Assembly (NCBI GenBank): GCA_037501455.1
Contig: CM074862.1
Location: 80,716,001 to 80,780,000 of the forward strand
Reading direction: 5' to 3'
DNA from: Lantana camara
Lineage: Eukaryota; Streptophyta; Magnoliopsida; Lamiales; Verbenaceae
Length of the DNA stretch: 64,000 nucleotides
Shown: positions 35,114 to 45,446 of the stretch, one piece after another
How positions within the stretch are numbered: the first letter of the stretch is position 1
How the letters are laid out: the number at the start of each line of letters is the position of its first letter
Made by a program: the position numbers and the translations under genes
The notes under the pieces: model-generated
Told to the model about the DNA's origin: nothing
Databases searched by the model: none
The model's input: only the letters and a program-made list of their open reading frames with translations

Positions 35114-37729
35114 TCACCATTTCCTTTCTTCCATCCAAGGTTTGATGCTCTATATTTGTTATGTGGGTTGAATAGTTAGGGTTAGATTGCTTGAATGGTT
35201 TCCTTGAGCTTGAGCTTGAATATTTGATCTTATATGTGATTATCTTTGAAGTTATTGCATGAATGCCTTGGTTGTTAGAAGATTTATTGTTATAGCATGA
35301 ATGGGGCTTTTCTTGGTAGATCTAAGTGCATAAATGTTGGATTTATGTTGCCTAAATGGCATATGTGAGTTGTATGCATGTTGTATACTAGTATTGAGAT
35401 GTTTAATTGTTGTAGATTGGTGTTGGAGCGGCTTAGGAGCCATTTTTCGAGACCTACCCTGTCTTTCCCCTATTTTTTTGCCCAGATTGCTTTTACACGC
35501 CCGTGTTGTCACCCAGTTCAATCACGACACGCCCGTGTCGGAACCTACTGCATCATTCGGAGCCTTTTCACACGCCCGTTCCAGAACCTACTGCATCATT
35601 CTCATTCAGTTCATTTTTGACACGGGCGTTTCTCACTCAAATGAACTCCAAATGACCTGATTTTTGAACCGTTAGAAACCTCTTGAAGTGTAGAACATTT
35701 CCAATTAGAATCACCTCAATATCATTTCTAGATTGTGAGATATAATCAATTCCTTTTGGTGTCACCATTTTTTTGGAAATCTACATTCACCCAATTTCGG
35801 GCTTACGCCATTTCCTCCTCGCTTTGAACCACGATTCGAGCCATATATCATTTTAAAGGTATATGTGTCTAATTTCATATCCAACAAACAAAACCTAATT
35901 CCCACTTCTATAAATCGAGATATTCTTGTTTTACCACAACATATGCATTTTGAAAATTGTCCATTTTTGCCAAACTTCACCAAAACCCCTCTTATTGCAT
36001 TCCTTTCAATTTCTTGGCTCCCGTATGTGATTTATATGAACTATATGCTTGATTAATTGATAATTATGCTCTTATTTATCACTCTTTAGTTCTTATTTTC
36101 TTAAGTTTGATTGTTTGAATATTTGCTTGATATATGAATTGAATCCTTGTGAGTAATTGAGCATATGAACATGACCACACCTTTCCATGACATATTTATG
36201 CTTTATTCCATGTTGAGTCATCTCATGACACGTTACACCATCTCATAATCATTGTCGTGCGTCCTATTTGGTATCATATTAAGTCTCCTCTCACGAGTAC
36301 ACATTGTTACTTTCTCTTGTACAGTTCATCTCCAGGGCGGAGACTTTCGGATTGAATAGGCACCCGTATCAATCATGTTTCTTGTCTTAGGTTATTCCAG
36401 GTGAGGGTGTTTTCATTCTAGTTAAGTATCAAACCCTACGACCTTTATGTGATAAGCTTTGGCCAAAAAACTAACGTATATATATATATTGATTTCCAAG
36501 TAGAGTCATCGAGTAAATCTTTATCGAGTAAATATTTTCAAGGAATGAAATGTATTAAAATGTTCTAACGAATTGAACCATTTTGGCGAGATAATGCACT
36601 TCCCGTTCATGTTATTGGGCCTAGGGAAACGTGGGATTTGTGACCGGATCGGCATCGGGCCGACGGAAAGAACCTTTGCACGTAGTACCCATTGGGAATA
36701 CCTCTGCGTGACCTAGGAGACGGGGAGGCGAAGTATTCCTGAGCCGATGGTTCCCATACCATCGAAGGAGCGGGTAGGAGTCATGAGCCCCCGTCTCATA
36801 CTACACTAATTGTCTCCCGCGACTGGGCTTTCCCTGGCGGGGAGAAAGAATTGGATGGTTTGGGTCTGCAGGCCTGACCATCACCACGGAGGAAGAAGGG
36901 TGGACTGTATTGCTCCTGAATGTTACTGAACATAATGAATGACTGATTGATTGAATGACTGACTGCATGATCACATTTTAATAAATATTCCATATTGTTT
37001 GTACACGGTCGGAGTAAGGATGGAGATTTATGCACGCTCACTCACCGAGCCAATAATCACCCCGCTGAATCGAAAATGTTTATAAATTGATATAGTCGTA
37101 AAGTTCGAGCATTGTTAATCCTTTTCTTGCCCATCGCGAGAACTAATTTCACTTAAAATGTTGCTCGGGATTTATGACATGCATGTGCATGTTTCTATAT
37201 ATTTATGTACCGTTCCTGCTCACTCAGTCTTCTAGAGACTGATCCCTCTTTTCCCCACTAGTCAGTTTCTTGCAGGTTTGCTAGGCGGACGTCAAGTCAT
37301 AGCGTTCTTGATCGAGTCGGACGTGTACACTTAAGTCTCATTCGACATTGTTATATTTTAATTATATCACGCTATGTATTTAAATAGGCCTGTGAGCCAA
37401 CGCATGATTTATGGATTTTGAATATTAATTCGGGACAGGTTGCATATCTAGTTAAACCCGTTGTTAGGTGGCATGTTGGATTTAATTATGTTTATGAAAT
37501 TGTTGGGCTTGTAGCCATCGATGGAATTCATTCATGTTAATGTTATTGCTTCTGTACCACTTTATTGAATGTTGTTGATTAATTGGTACAGGGTTAGTTC
37601 CGCCTAGCCAGGTTATTTTTATTTTGTCACCCGTTCGCTATGAGTCCGGTTCATGCTGGATCATCCATTTCACATATGGACTAGACTTGTAGTGTGGGGG
37701 ATGTGGTGCCTATCGTCGCGGGTGCTACA
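34378..37729 (+). repeat. LARD1 LTR copy 3 (3' terminal), 3.35 kb
   Basis: Starts TGTAACGCCCCATATC, ends CGGGTGCTACA and is followed by the duplication ATGCC (37730-37734). It contains a long ATC/CAT trinucleotide tract (about 35073-35114), the GACACG palindromes (about 35490-35630), the hairpin at 37225-37241 and the candidate splice motifs at 36401 and 37275. It is the most complete of the three LARD1 LTRs. Confidence 0.92.
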
Positions 37730-38163
37730 ATGCCGGCGAGAACGGGAACAACCCTTCCCATTTTAAACGGCGGTTCCCATTTTCGGGGACCAGCTTCGGG
37801 GAGCTGGGAACGGCCCTTCCCATTTTAAACTAAGGGCTGGAACGACCGTGCCCTGGCCTCTGAAGAGGCAGAATGTTTCTGCATAAAATTAAGAATTTCA
37901 ATTTCCATTCCAATGCCTTTATTGATCCGAAATTGTGATTATATGATACATTTCATGCCAAAACATGATGTTTACATGCTACATTCAACTATGCACATCA
38001 TCTCGTTACTTGATCATGCCGGGTGTCCTATTTGGTAACATTATTGAGTAATTATCTCACGAGTATACAATGTCCTCTTTTCTTGTCCAGTTCTTCTCCA
38101 GGGCGGAGATTATTGATCAATGAGCATGTTCATGCATCCCTGAGTCGTCGTGTCGCCTGTCAG

Positions 38164-38965
38164 GTGAGGTTTAATTTCTAGTTATCTAGAACTTATACAA
38201 CCCTTTTCGGCCAAAAGGTATTTATATCTATAATTTTCCATGAAATTAATCATGATTTCAAGCAAGCCAAGTTTATTAAAAGCAAGTCATGTTCATTGCA
38301 AGCAAGCCATGTTATTGTCATGAATCCAGCATGTTTGGCGTGTAATCATGTTCACTTTGGGCCTGAGGGTTAGTGTATGAGCGAATCGGGAAAGCATAGG
38401 GCTGACGGGTAACTCTGCACTCCCCTCACCATGTGGGATCACCCCTGAATCCACCAGGAGGATTGGTGGAGGAAGGAGTTCCGTGCGTGGGAGTCATGTT
38501 CCTGACGTACACCATGTCGTGGATGGTGAAGGCTAGCAACCTTCCCATCTTTGGAGGGAGAAGGAGACTGGGGTCGGGTCCGACACCACGGGCTGTCCTC
38601 GGGTTAATGCACTGATTTCATTCATTGATTGTACTGATTGAATACACTATTGCACTACTACACTGTAACTGAATTGCATGGTCACCTGTTAACTAAGAAA
38701 GCAAGCATGTATTGTCACTATTGGTGTAAGGTTGGAGATTGCCCTCACTCGCCGGGCCACGTATTGCATGAAACTGAATGAAATAAAGTGTTAAATTGGA
38801 TAGTTGTACTCTCGGGCGAAGAATATTCCATTCTTGAACTTATATTATTTTCCTTTCAAAAACTCTACACGAGAATATAACTTGTATGTTATGTGCGCTA
38901 ATATTTATTTATACCCCTCACTCAGTCTTAATAGACTGACGCCTCCACCTTTCAGGTTCGTGCAG
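38164..38965 (+). other. Candidate intron within the solo LTR
   Basis: CAG/GTGAGG at 38164 and CGTGCAG/GT ending at 38965, with the hairpin CAGTCTTAATAGACTG at 38923-38938 just upstream of the acceptor-like site. Same arrangement as in the LARD LTRs. Confidence 0.35.
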
Positions 38966-39334
38966 GTGCATGCTAGGCGGGAATCGAGTCGAATCCAGTC
39001 TTTGTGGTCGAGTCATGAACGGTTCATTTATTTACTCTTGCATATGATTCACTGTTATTGTTATTTATTATGTATTTTGGAGATGATAATGTATTGATAG
39101 TGGAAATAGAATGCCTTCGCTGTGTGTAATTGATATTGAACATATTATGCTTCTGTTTTATTTTGACGCATGATGGATTGAGTAATTGGTTTGGGGTTAG
39201 TCCCGCCTAGCTAGTCGTCATTTATTTTTTTGTCTCCCGTCCGCTATAGTTTAGTTCATGTATGGGTCGTCCATCTCATATGTGGATTGAGCTATAGTGT
39301 GGGGATGTGACATCTTTGCGCTTCGGGTGCTACA

Positions 39335-40851
39335 TGAACGTAAATATTAATTTTTGAATTTAACCCACTCACACTTTGTTCTTTCCATTGGCGAAGTAGT
39401 TCGTATTTCTTGTTTTAAGATAACTTAATATTTCTTAATTCTAATATTTTAAAAATATGAACGCAAATATTAACTTTTGAATTTAACATATGATTACTAT
39501 AAAAATATAAAATAATAAAATTATGTTATTTTATCCTCACTATGTGATCTAGCATGTACCATATGTAGTAACTGTTACTGTCCACAGCTATATAATTTTT
39601 CGTAAAATCACAAATTTATAGAAAATTCAATAGTATTTTGGGAATGCTAAAGATCAAACCTTATCATGGAACCCTAGTGGAAGTGATGAATCACAAATGG
39701 AATATAAAGATTAGGGATTATATTATGATTTTTTAATAATTATAAATTACGTTATAATTAGATCTAAATGCATGATACTCCCATGATTCTCCCTTTGAAT
39801 AATGATACAAATATTCATAATTAATCTCATGTTATAGTTAGCCAAAAAATCTTGTTGTAGTTTTCTGTTTGTGTGAACGCAATTATTGAATATTAGATAG
39901 TGTTTTTAAATACTTTGCTTAGGATAAATTAATCTTTTTTTATAGAAAATAAGCACAATAGTATTACAAAAAGTATCAAAAAAAAAAAAAAAAAGAAGAA
40001 AAAAAAGTGCTACATCTTACGATATATAATGTTTTACACGTAAACTCCCTTGCGTATACTTCCACGAATTCCTTCCTTTTATTCCTTTTAAAGTGAAGAA
40101 AACTTCCACGAGTCTACTTATTTTATTCTCGGGTAAAGAAAAGTTCCAATTAGTTGAATCTTTATGTTTTATTCTCTTTAAAAGAAAAAGGAAAAGAAAA
40201 ATTCCATGAGTCTTTATGTTTTACTCTCTCTATGAAAGAAACGAAGAATTTTGATATTCACTATCATACATATATTCAACAATACAACTAAATTAAAAAA
40301 AACAATACAACTAAAGTAATACAGATCACGTTGGCTGGTGGGGGCGCCCGAAATTGGAACCGAAATGACAACCTGTTATCGAAGTTGAGTAGCTTTGCTG
40401 AGGCGTTGGAAACTTGGAATAAAAAAAGCCCAAATGACAAATGGTTAAAAATGGCAAAGTTTGAATGATGATTTTTTTCCCCCTATATCCTATCCCTAAA
40501 AAGTTCAAAATTTCATTTTATTAATTCGTTCCTTGTCAAATATTTTAGGCCCACTTTAGGGGTTAATTACAAACTAGTAATTTTCTACACACTTGATGCG
40601 TGTGCAACGAAATTATTATTATTATTTAATTTTATTAAAATTAAAAATTTCATATTAATATATGTTCTATAATTATTTTTAGTATAATTATTAAATTATA
40701 TAAATAAATATGATAATATTATATTAATAAAAATAATATTAAAATATAGATTACAAAATATATAAAAATAAAATAAAATAATTATTAAAAAGTTTATTCC
40801 ATAGTCTTTGGACCCTTCATTACCATTTATAAATTGAGTGGTATTTTGGTC
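39335..40851. other. AT-rich host DNA, continuation of the left flank
   Basis: No gene found. It begins with the second TGAAC and a tandem unit of 123 bp: TGAACGTAAATATTAA at 39335 recurs as TGAACGCAAATATTAA at 39458. The body of that unit (39361-39462) matches the left flank of the solo LTR (10891-10993). An A-rich run lies at 39978-40010, and a possible Helitron end at 40574-40604. Confidence 0.7.
40574..40604 (-). mobile_element. Possible Helitron 3' terminus
   Basis: On the minus strand: CACAC-GCATCAA-GTGTG (40604-40588), then TAGAAAATTA, then CTAG (40577-40574) followed by T. A short hairpin about 10 nt before CTRR with insertion before T is the Helitron 3' signature. The stem is only 5 bp and no 5' end was found, so this is tentative. 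Confidence 0.3.
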
Positions 40852-41519
40852 TGTTAGATCCCTTGAAATGTTTTGTATGATTGACAAAAATTATGTATTT
40901 GCTTCTAATCTCTTGTTGCAGAAACTAAGGAAGCAAGGACAACACCTACTCTATCAAAAAGTCAAGCATTAGGAAGCTCACTTGAACTGCAATTTAGCAA
41001 CGGCTAGTTTTTGAATCCTTTATAAAGAGTCCTGTGTACACCATTGCAAAGTGACTTTTTCTGAGCTTTGAGTTGCTGCTACTTCGTTTACACCGTTTAA
41101 AGAGTCAGGTTCTTTGGTGGATAGTGTTGCAAAAAGTTTGGAGCCCTAGAGCTTGGTTTGTATTGTACCAGCCTTAGTTGCAGAGTGTCCCAGATGAGCT
41201 CTACATGTTTTATAATCTGTAAACTCTCTCTATATTAAATTGTGCCATTCAAAATCTTAAGTTTAACAACTTAGGTAGAGGATTAATCTCATTGGTTAGT
41301 GTTTTTCACAACCCTTGGGGCCAAATCTCTCTAAATACTTGTGTTGGTTTCTTGAGTTAATCTCTCACATTGCTGCATTGGTTTAAATTTCTCTGATAGA
41401 TAAAGACATTGTGTATTCTGATGCAACACTTAGAAAGGTACAAGCTTTGCAATTGTGTTGAGAAAATTGGTAGTCATTCTTGTAATGATCCATTCACCCC
41501 TCCCTCTTGATTTCTAACA
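40852..41519 (+). repeat. 5' LTR of the Sirevirus-like element, 668 bp
   Basis: Bounded by the inverted repeat TGTTAGA (40852) and TCTAACA (ending 41519), with the primer site two bases later. The left boundary rests on this inverted repeat and on the expected LTR form, since the 3' LTR is not in the window. Confidence 0.7.
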
Positions 41520-41521
41520 AG

Positions 41522-41533
41522 TGGTACCAGAGC
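41522..41533 (+). other. Primer-binding site, tRNA-Met type, one mismatch
   Basis: TGGTACCAGAGC, one base different from the usual TGGTATCAGAGC. Confidence 0.85.
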
Positions 41534-41583
41534 ACGTTACTCAAAGTTCTGTCTGGTTTAACAACCAAGAGTTAAACGATCCT

Positions 41584-43389
41584 ATGGAATCTCGTTCTGA
41601 GATTTACGCTGAGGGGATAATACATACTCGGCCTCTGCTGCTAGATGGCTCAAACTATGCCATTTGGAAAAATAGAATTAAAGAATTCTTTCTATCCATT
41701 GAACACGATCTATAGGATATTGTTATCTTAGGTGCAAAAATTCCTATGAAGCAAGTTGGTGAAATCAATATCCCTAAAGACAAAGGTGAATATACCATGG
41801 AGGATAAGAAAATGATATCAATGAATTCTAAGGCAAAAAATATTCTTTCCTGCTCACTTTGCAAAAGTGAGTACAATCGAGTGAGCACCTGCACCACTGC
41901 CAAGGACATGTGGGAAATTTTACATGTCACATATGACGGAACCTCTCAAGTTCGACAAGAGAGGATTGCCTTGCTCACTCATCAGTACGAATTGTTCCAT
42001 ATGAAGAATAATGAAAAAATTAGTGATATGTACACTAATTTCATGGAAATTGTGACCAAACTGTTTGCTCTAGGAAAAGTCATTTCTGAGGAAGATCAAG
42101 TTAGGAAAATTCTTAGATCTCTTCCAAAGAACTGGACTCCAAAGGTTACTGCCATTCATGAGGCAAAAGATCTTACACAGATGAGTATTGGTAACCTCAT
42201 TGGCTCTCTCACATCTCATGAGCTCACCTTAATAGGTTGGGATAAGAACTCTGAAAGGAACATGAGCTCAGCATTAAATGTTGAGTCGGAGAATGTTCAA
42301 TGCGAACTCAACAATGAGAAGAGTTTGGATATTGAAATTGCATTCCTATCTAAAAGACTTATAAAGCTCTCAAGAGTCAAAAGGAACCTACATAAAAGGT
42401 CCTCAGGAACAAAAAGTTCCAATAAGATCTTGAACAAAACTGTCACATGCTATGAATGTCAGGAGCCAGGACATATGAAATTTGAATGTCCCAAGCTCCT
42501 CAATGGTCACAAAAGGGAGAAAGGACAGATGTAGATCAAAACCAATCTCAATGATGTTGAATCTCTCTCAACGTCTGAAGATATGATGTGTGATGGTCTC
42601 ATGGAAGATACTCAGGTATCATCTGATAACATGTCTATCTGTTCCAATACTCGTTTTTCAGAATATGAAGAAAGCGATCTAGAATTCCTGTTTAAATGTA
42701 AGGAAAATCTTGAAAAACTTAGGGTTAGAAACAAACTTCTCCAAGAAAACCTTTTAAAAACTATTAAACTCAAACATGATTTACAAAAAAGAATCGATGG
42801 AATCTCTGATATGCTTGTTAAGGAGCAAGAGCATAATAGTACCCTTGAACATGATAATTTCAGGTTCAAGAAAAAACACAGACAACTTGATAAGAGAAGC
42901 AAATTAAAATGTCACATTTGTCACAAAGAGGGACACATTGCCAGTACTTGCTGGTACATGAACAAGGAGAAAGAAACCTCTAAATAGATTTGGGTTGAAA
43001 AGAAAAACTATTGTGCTAACAACTCAGGATCCTCAGATACCAGGGGACTTGGAACTAAAACTGAAATTTCAGGTACCAGAAACTCCAGCGGTAAATTCCA
43101 AGTGGGTATTAGACAGTGGGTGCTCAAGACATATGACAGGGGACATGTCTTGTTTCACTCACCTTCACAAAATTAATGGAGGAACAGTGGTGTTTGCTTA
43201 CAACTTCAAAGGTAAAATTATCGGTAAGGGAAGTATTGGATATAAAGATGGCTTCACATTGAAAATGTATTTCTTGTAACTAGACTTCAACATAATCTGA
43301 TCAGTGTTAGTCATCTTTGTGATTGTGGATTCACTGTGAAATTTCATCCCTCTTATTGCACTGTTCTAAAAGATCAGGAACACATATTT
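41584..43389 (+). pseudogene. gag-pol: Sirevirus-like gag-protease remnant with stops and frameshifts
   Basis: The reading frame starts near the ATG at 41584 (MESRSEIYAEG). Frame 1 runs through a UBN2-type gag (LLLDGSNYAIWKNRIKEFF, later DMWEILHVTYDG), with in-frame TAG at 41713-41715 and 42532-42534. Zinc knuckle 1 is CYECQEPGHMKFEC; knuckle 2 is CHICHKEGHIASTC, at the end of the open stretch 42583-42987. A leucine- and lysine-rich region likely to form a coiled coil precedes knuckle 2. A +1 shift near 42990 leads to protease WVLDSGCSRHMTGD, and another shift near 43270 to a short pre-integrase stretch ending at the LARD3 insertion. The first TAG probably replaced a Trp codon. Confidence 0.8.
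43385..43389. repeat. Probable target duplication TATTT (LARD3, one side)
   Basis: Five bases before the LARD3 LTR end at 43390. The partner would lie beyond 64000. Confidence 0.5.
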
Positions 43390-43469
43390 TGTAGCACCCG
43401 GAACGCCGAGATGCCACACCCCCGCACTATAAGTCAATCCACATACGAGATGGATAGTCCGTACATGAA

Positions 43470-43474
43470 CCAAC
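43470..43474. repeat. Target duplication CCAAC, left copy (Copia)
   Basis: CCAAC precedes TGTTGGAAAACACG at 43475 and recurs at 53546-53550 after CTAACA. The uninterrupted site is seen in LTR B (ATGAACCAACCTATAGCGAA, near 59910). Confidence 0.95.
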
Positions 43475-45430
43475 TGTTGGAAAACACGAATCAGAAAGCA
43501 GCGGAATTTAAAAAATTTTCCCAACAAAAGGACCTTGAACTCGCAATCGTGTATCCAAATTCGTAAAGATAGAAAACTTAGTTTTCTTTTAATTCTTTCT
43601 TGAAGCGTTTCAAGCCACCCAAGAACGCTCTTCACGCGGCTTGATCCCCTCTCCTTGGTAAAGCTCGAATCTTCAAACTTCTAACTTGAAGTCTCTAGAG
43701 ATAGTCCACCAACTTGATCACAATCTAACTAGTAAGGATGCTAGTTCTCTAGTTAGTGTTTAGGCTTAACCTAGGGCTTTGTTTATCTTGGAGAAAGGAA
43801 GGTGTTCAACACATGAACCAAGAATTGTCTATTAGCTCTAAAGGGGAGCATGAGCTCCCCTATATATAAGAAAGGGAAGGGGCGGCCGAACCTAGTCCTT
43901 ATGGACTAAGGATTTGGTCCCTCTCTCCTATTACTTGATCTTCAAGTAATTTCCAACTTTGACTTTGAATTCAAATTCAAATCAACTTTAGGAGAGCTAA
44001 AATTATCCAAACTATTTTTGGATTATTTTATACTTTATTTATTTAAAATAAATAACTTATTTTATCTAATTAATTAATTCATAATTAATTAACTAGATTA
44101 TTTTTTCTCCAAAATAAGACTTTCTTATTAATTCAAAATTAAACCAAAGTCTATTAAATAATTAACACATTTAATTATTTAATACATATATATACAATAT
44201 ATATATATATTCACACGTGTGTGACACGTGTCACAGTGACACGTGTCACTCACGTGAGCCACACGTGTGATTTCACACGTGTGGAACCCTCTTGGCCCGA
44301 TTAACTCGTTTAATCATTTTTAAGCCTCAACTCATGTAACCAAGTTGTTGTGTGTGACCCTCTAGGTTCTCAATTCAATTAGCAGTGACCCTAATTAATT
44401 AATTCACTAATTAATTAATCAGTCCACAGATTAAACGACCATAGTCTAGCAACAGGTGTTTAACCCCTAGCTGAATTGGAATGTTCGGATTCGACAGAAC
44501 CTTTAAGTCATTGATTCATGTGAGATACAATCCTCCTACTTACTATCTCTCAACCAAGATCTAGGGCAAGGGAATAATCAAAACCCTAATAATCCGATCT
44601 TAAAGCTAAGTGCATTTCATATCCATTTGATCTCAATCCAAGAAACCCTTTTCTTGATGTCTTGATCTACTGCCTTGGCCAAGGACTCCATATGGTATAT
44701 GAATGACTTACACAATAAGAGATCACCTTGCAAATGCAAGTGTAGGTCCTTTCTTGATTCTCATTCACTTTCATGAATCACTTGTGCAGCCCCAGCATAA
44801 GCCTTGAATCAGTTGTCTAAAGCGACACCCTTTAAAGCTTATACCTAAGACTACAGAGTTAACTCATAAAGTGACAAGGAACCTCAAGTCATAAGGATCA
44901 ATTAATCACATCAATGACTCGTGAGATATTTCCTAATCTGGAAGTTTCTATTTCCTAAAATAGAATCTTCCTTTCCCATTTAGGAATGTTCTCACACGGG
45001 GCACCTCAGTGAACTTACTTATTAAAGTAAGCACTCTCATGTATCACGCACGTATCAACTATACACTTTGCACCTCCATGAAACAAGGTGGTCCTTCTTA
45101 AGGGCGTGATCCCATAAGCAAGCCTTAGAGGAGTCAGGTTGACACTCCCACTGTCTGTAGGACTCATCGGCTTGGAGTATTTTACTAATCATGACTTATG
45201 TGATATAGGGCTCGTTTCATCAACCATTTCACCTAAATGGTAGAGTCCTAAAGTCATCAGGATTAGGGGAGTTCTCATACATGCACAACTAAAGTAAACG
45301 CATACCAAATAAGAGCATATAAAGAAGTGTTGCCTTAATTCGTTATTTCATTCAAAGATTGTCTGTGATTACAATAAGGAAAAGCACAAAGCGGATATAC
45401 AATCGGCTTTCTAGGGCACTATTGCTAACA
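43475..45430 (-). repeat. Copia 3' LTR, 1956 bp
   Basis: On the minus strand it starts TGTTAGCAATAG (45430) and ends TTTTCCAACA (43475). It carries a G-box cluster at 44212-44283 and a TATA box at 43861-43868. Confidence 0.95.
44212..44283. promoter_or_regulatory. Cluster of six CACGTG G-boxes in the Copia LTR
   Basis: CACGTG at 44214, 44225, 44240, 44251, 44262 and 44276, mostly within longer palindromes. GTGACACGTGTCAC occurs twice in tandem (44221-44234 and 44236-44249). CACGTG is the core bound by plant bZIP and bHLH factors, including ABRE-type and PIF/MYC regulators. On the transcribed strand it lies about 350 bp upstream of the TATA box, where an enhancer would be expected. Confidence 0.75.
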
Positions 45431-45442
45431 ATCTCCCACTTG
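45431..45442 (-). other. Copia polypurine tract
   Basis: On the minus strand AAGTGGGAGAT lies directly before the 3' LTR start TGTTAG. Confidence 0.85.
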
Positions 45443-45446
45443 CCCG

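Larger units (their letters stand above)
12038..37729 (+). mobile_element. LARD1: three-LTR, two-interior non-coding Gypsy-type array
   Basis: The order is LTR (12038-15289), interior (15290-18475), LTR (18476-30813, holding a nested element), interior (30814-34377), LTR (34378-37729). One 5-bp duplication, ATGCC, flanks the whole (12033-12037 and 37730-37734), so it behaves as a single insertion. LTRs of 3.2-3.35 kb and interiors of 3.2-3.56 kb without gag or pol fit large retrotransposon derivatives (LARDs). The tandem form is most simply explained by unequal recombination between LTRs of two copies. Confidence 0.9.
10994..39334 (+). mobile_element. Gypsy-type solo LTR (2.64 kb), split by a nested insertion
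   Basis: The two parts, 10994-12037 (1044 bp) and 37735-39334 (1600 bp), together make one LTR starting TGTAACGCCCCAATTTCC and ending GGGTGCTACA. It is flanked by the 5-bp duplication TGAAC (10989-10993 and 39335-39339). No interior sequence of this family remains, so it is a solo LTR, as left by recombination between the two LTRs of one element. The LARD1 array then inserted at 12038. Palindromes on GGGAACG/CGTTCCC lie at 11967-12014 and continue at 37740-37860. Confidence 0.9.
40852..43389 (+). mobile_element. Sirevirus-like Ty1/Copia element, 5' part
   Basis: LTR (40852-41519), primer site (41522-41533), gag and the start of pol on the plus strand. It is cut at 43390 by the LARD3 LTR. The remainder (integrase, reverse transcriptase, 3' LTR) should lie beyond base 64000, on the far side of LARD3. 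A gag with two zinc knuckles and a coiled-coil region, plus protease DSGCSRHMTGD, suggests the Sirevirus (SIRE/Maximus) group; that is inference from motifs. Stops and frameshifts show an old copy. Confidence 0.8.

Noticed and set aside
39978..40010. Poly-A tail of a LINE or SINE
   Set aside because: An A-rich run only; no upstream reverse transcriptase, tRNA-like promoter boxes or flanking duplication visible.
41655..41930. 91-codon minus-strand frame, also 42612-42902
   Set aside because: Antisense shadows of the Sirevirus-like gag.
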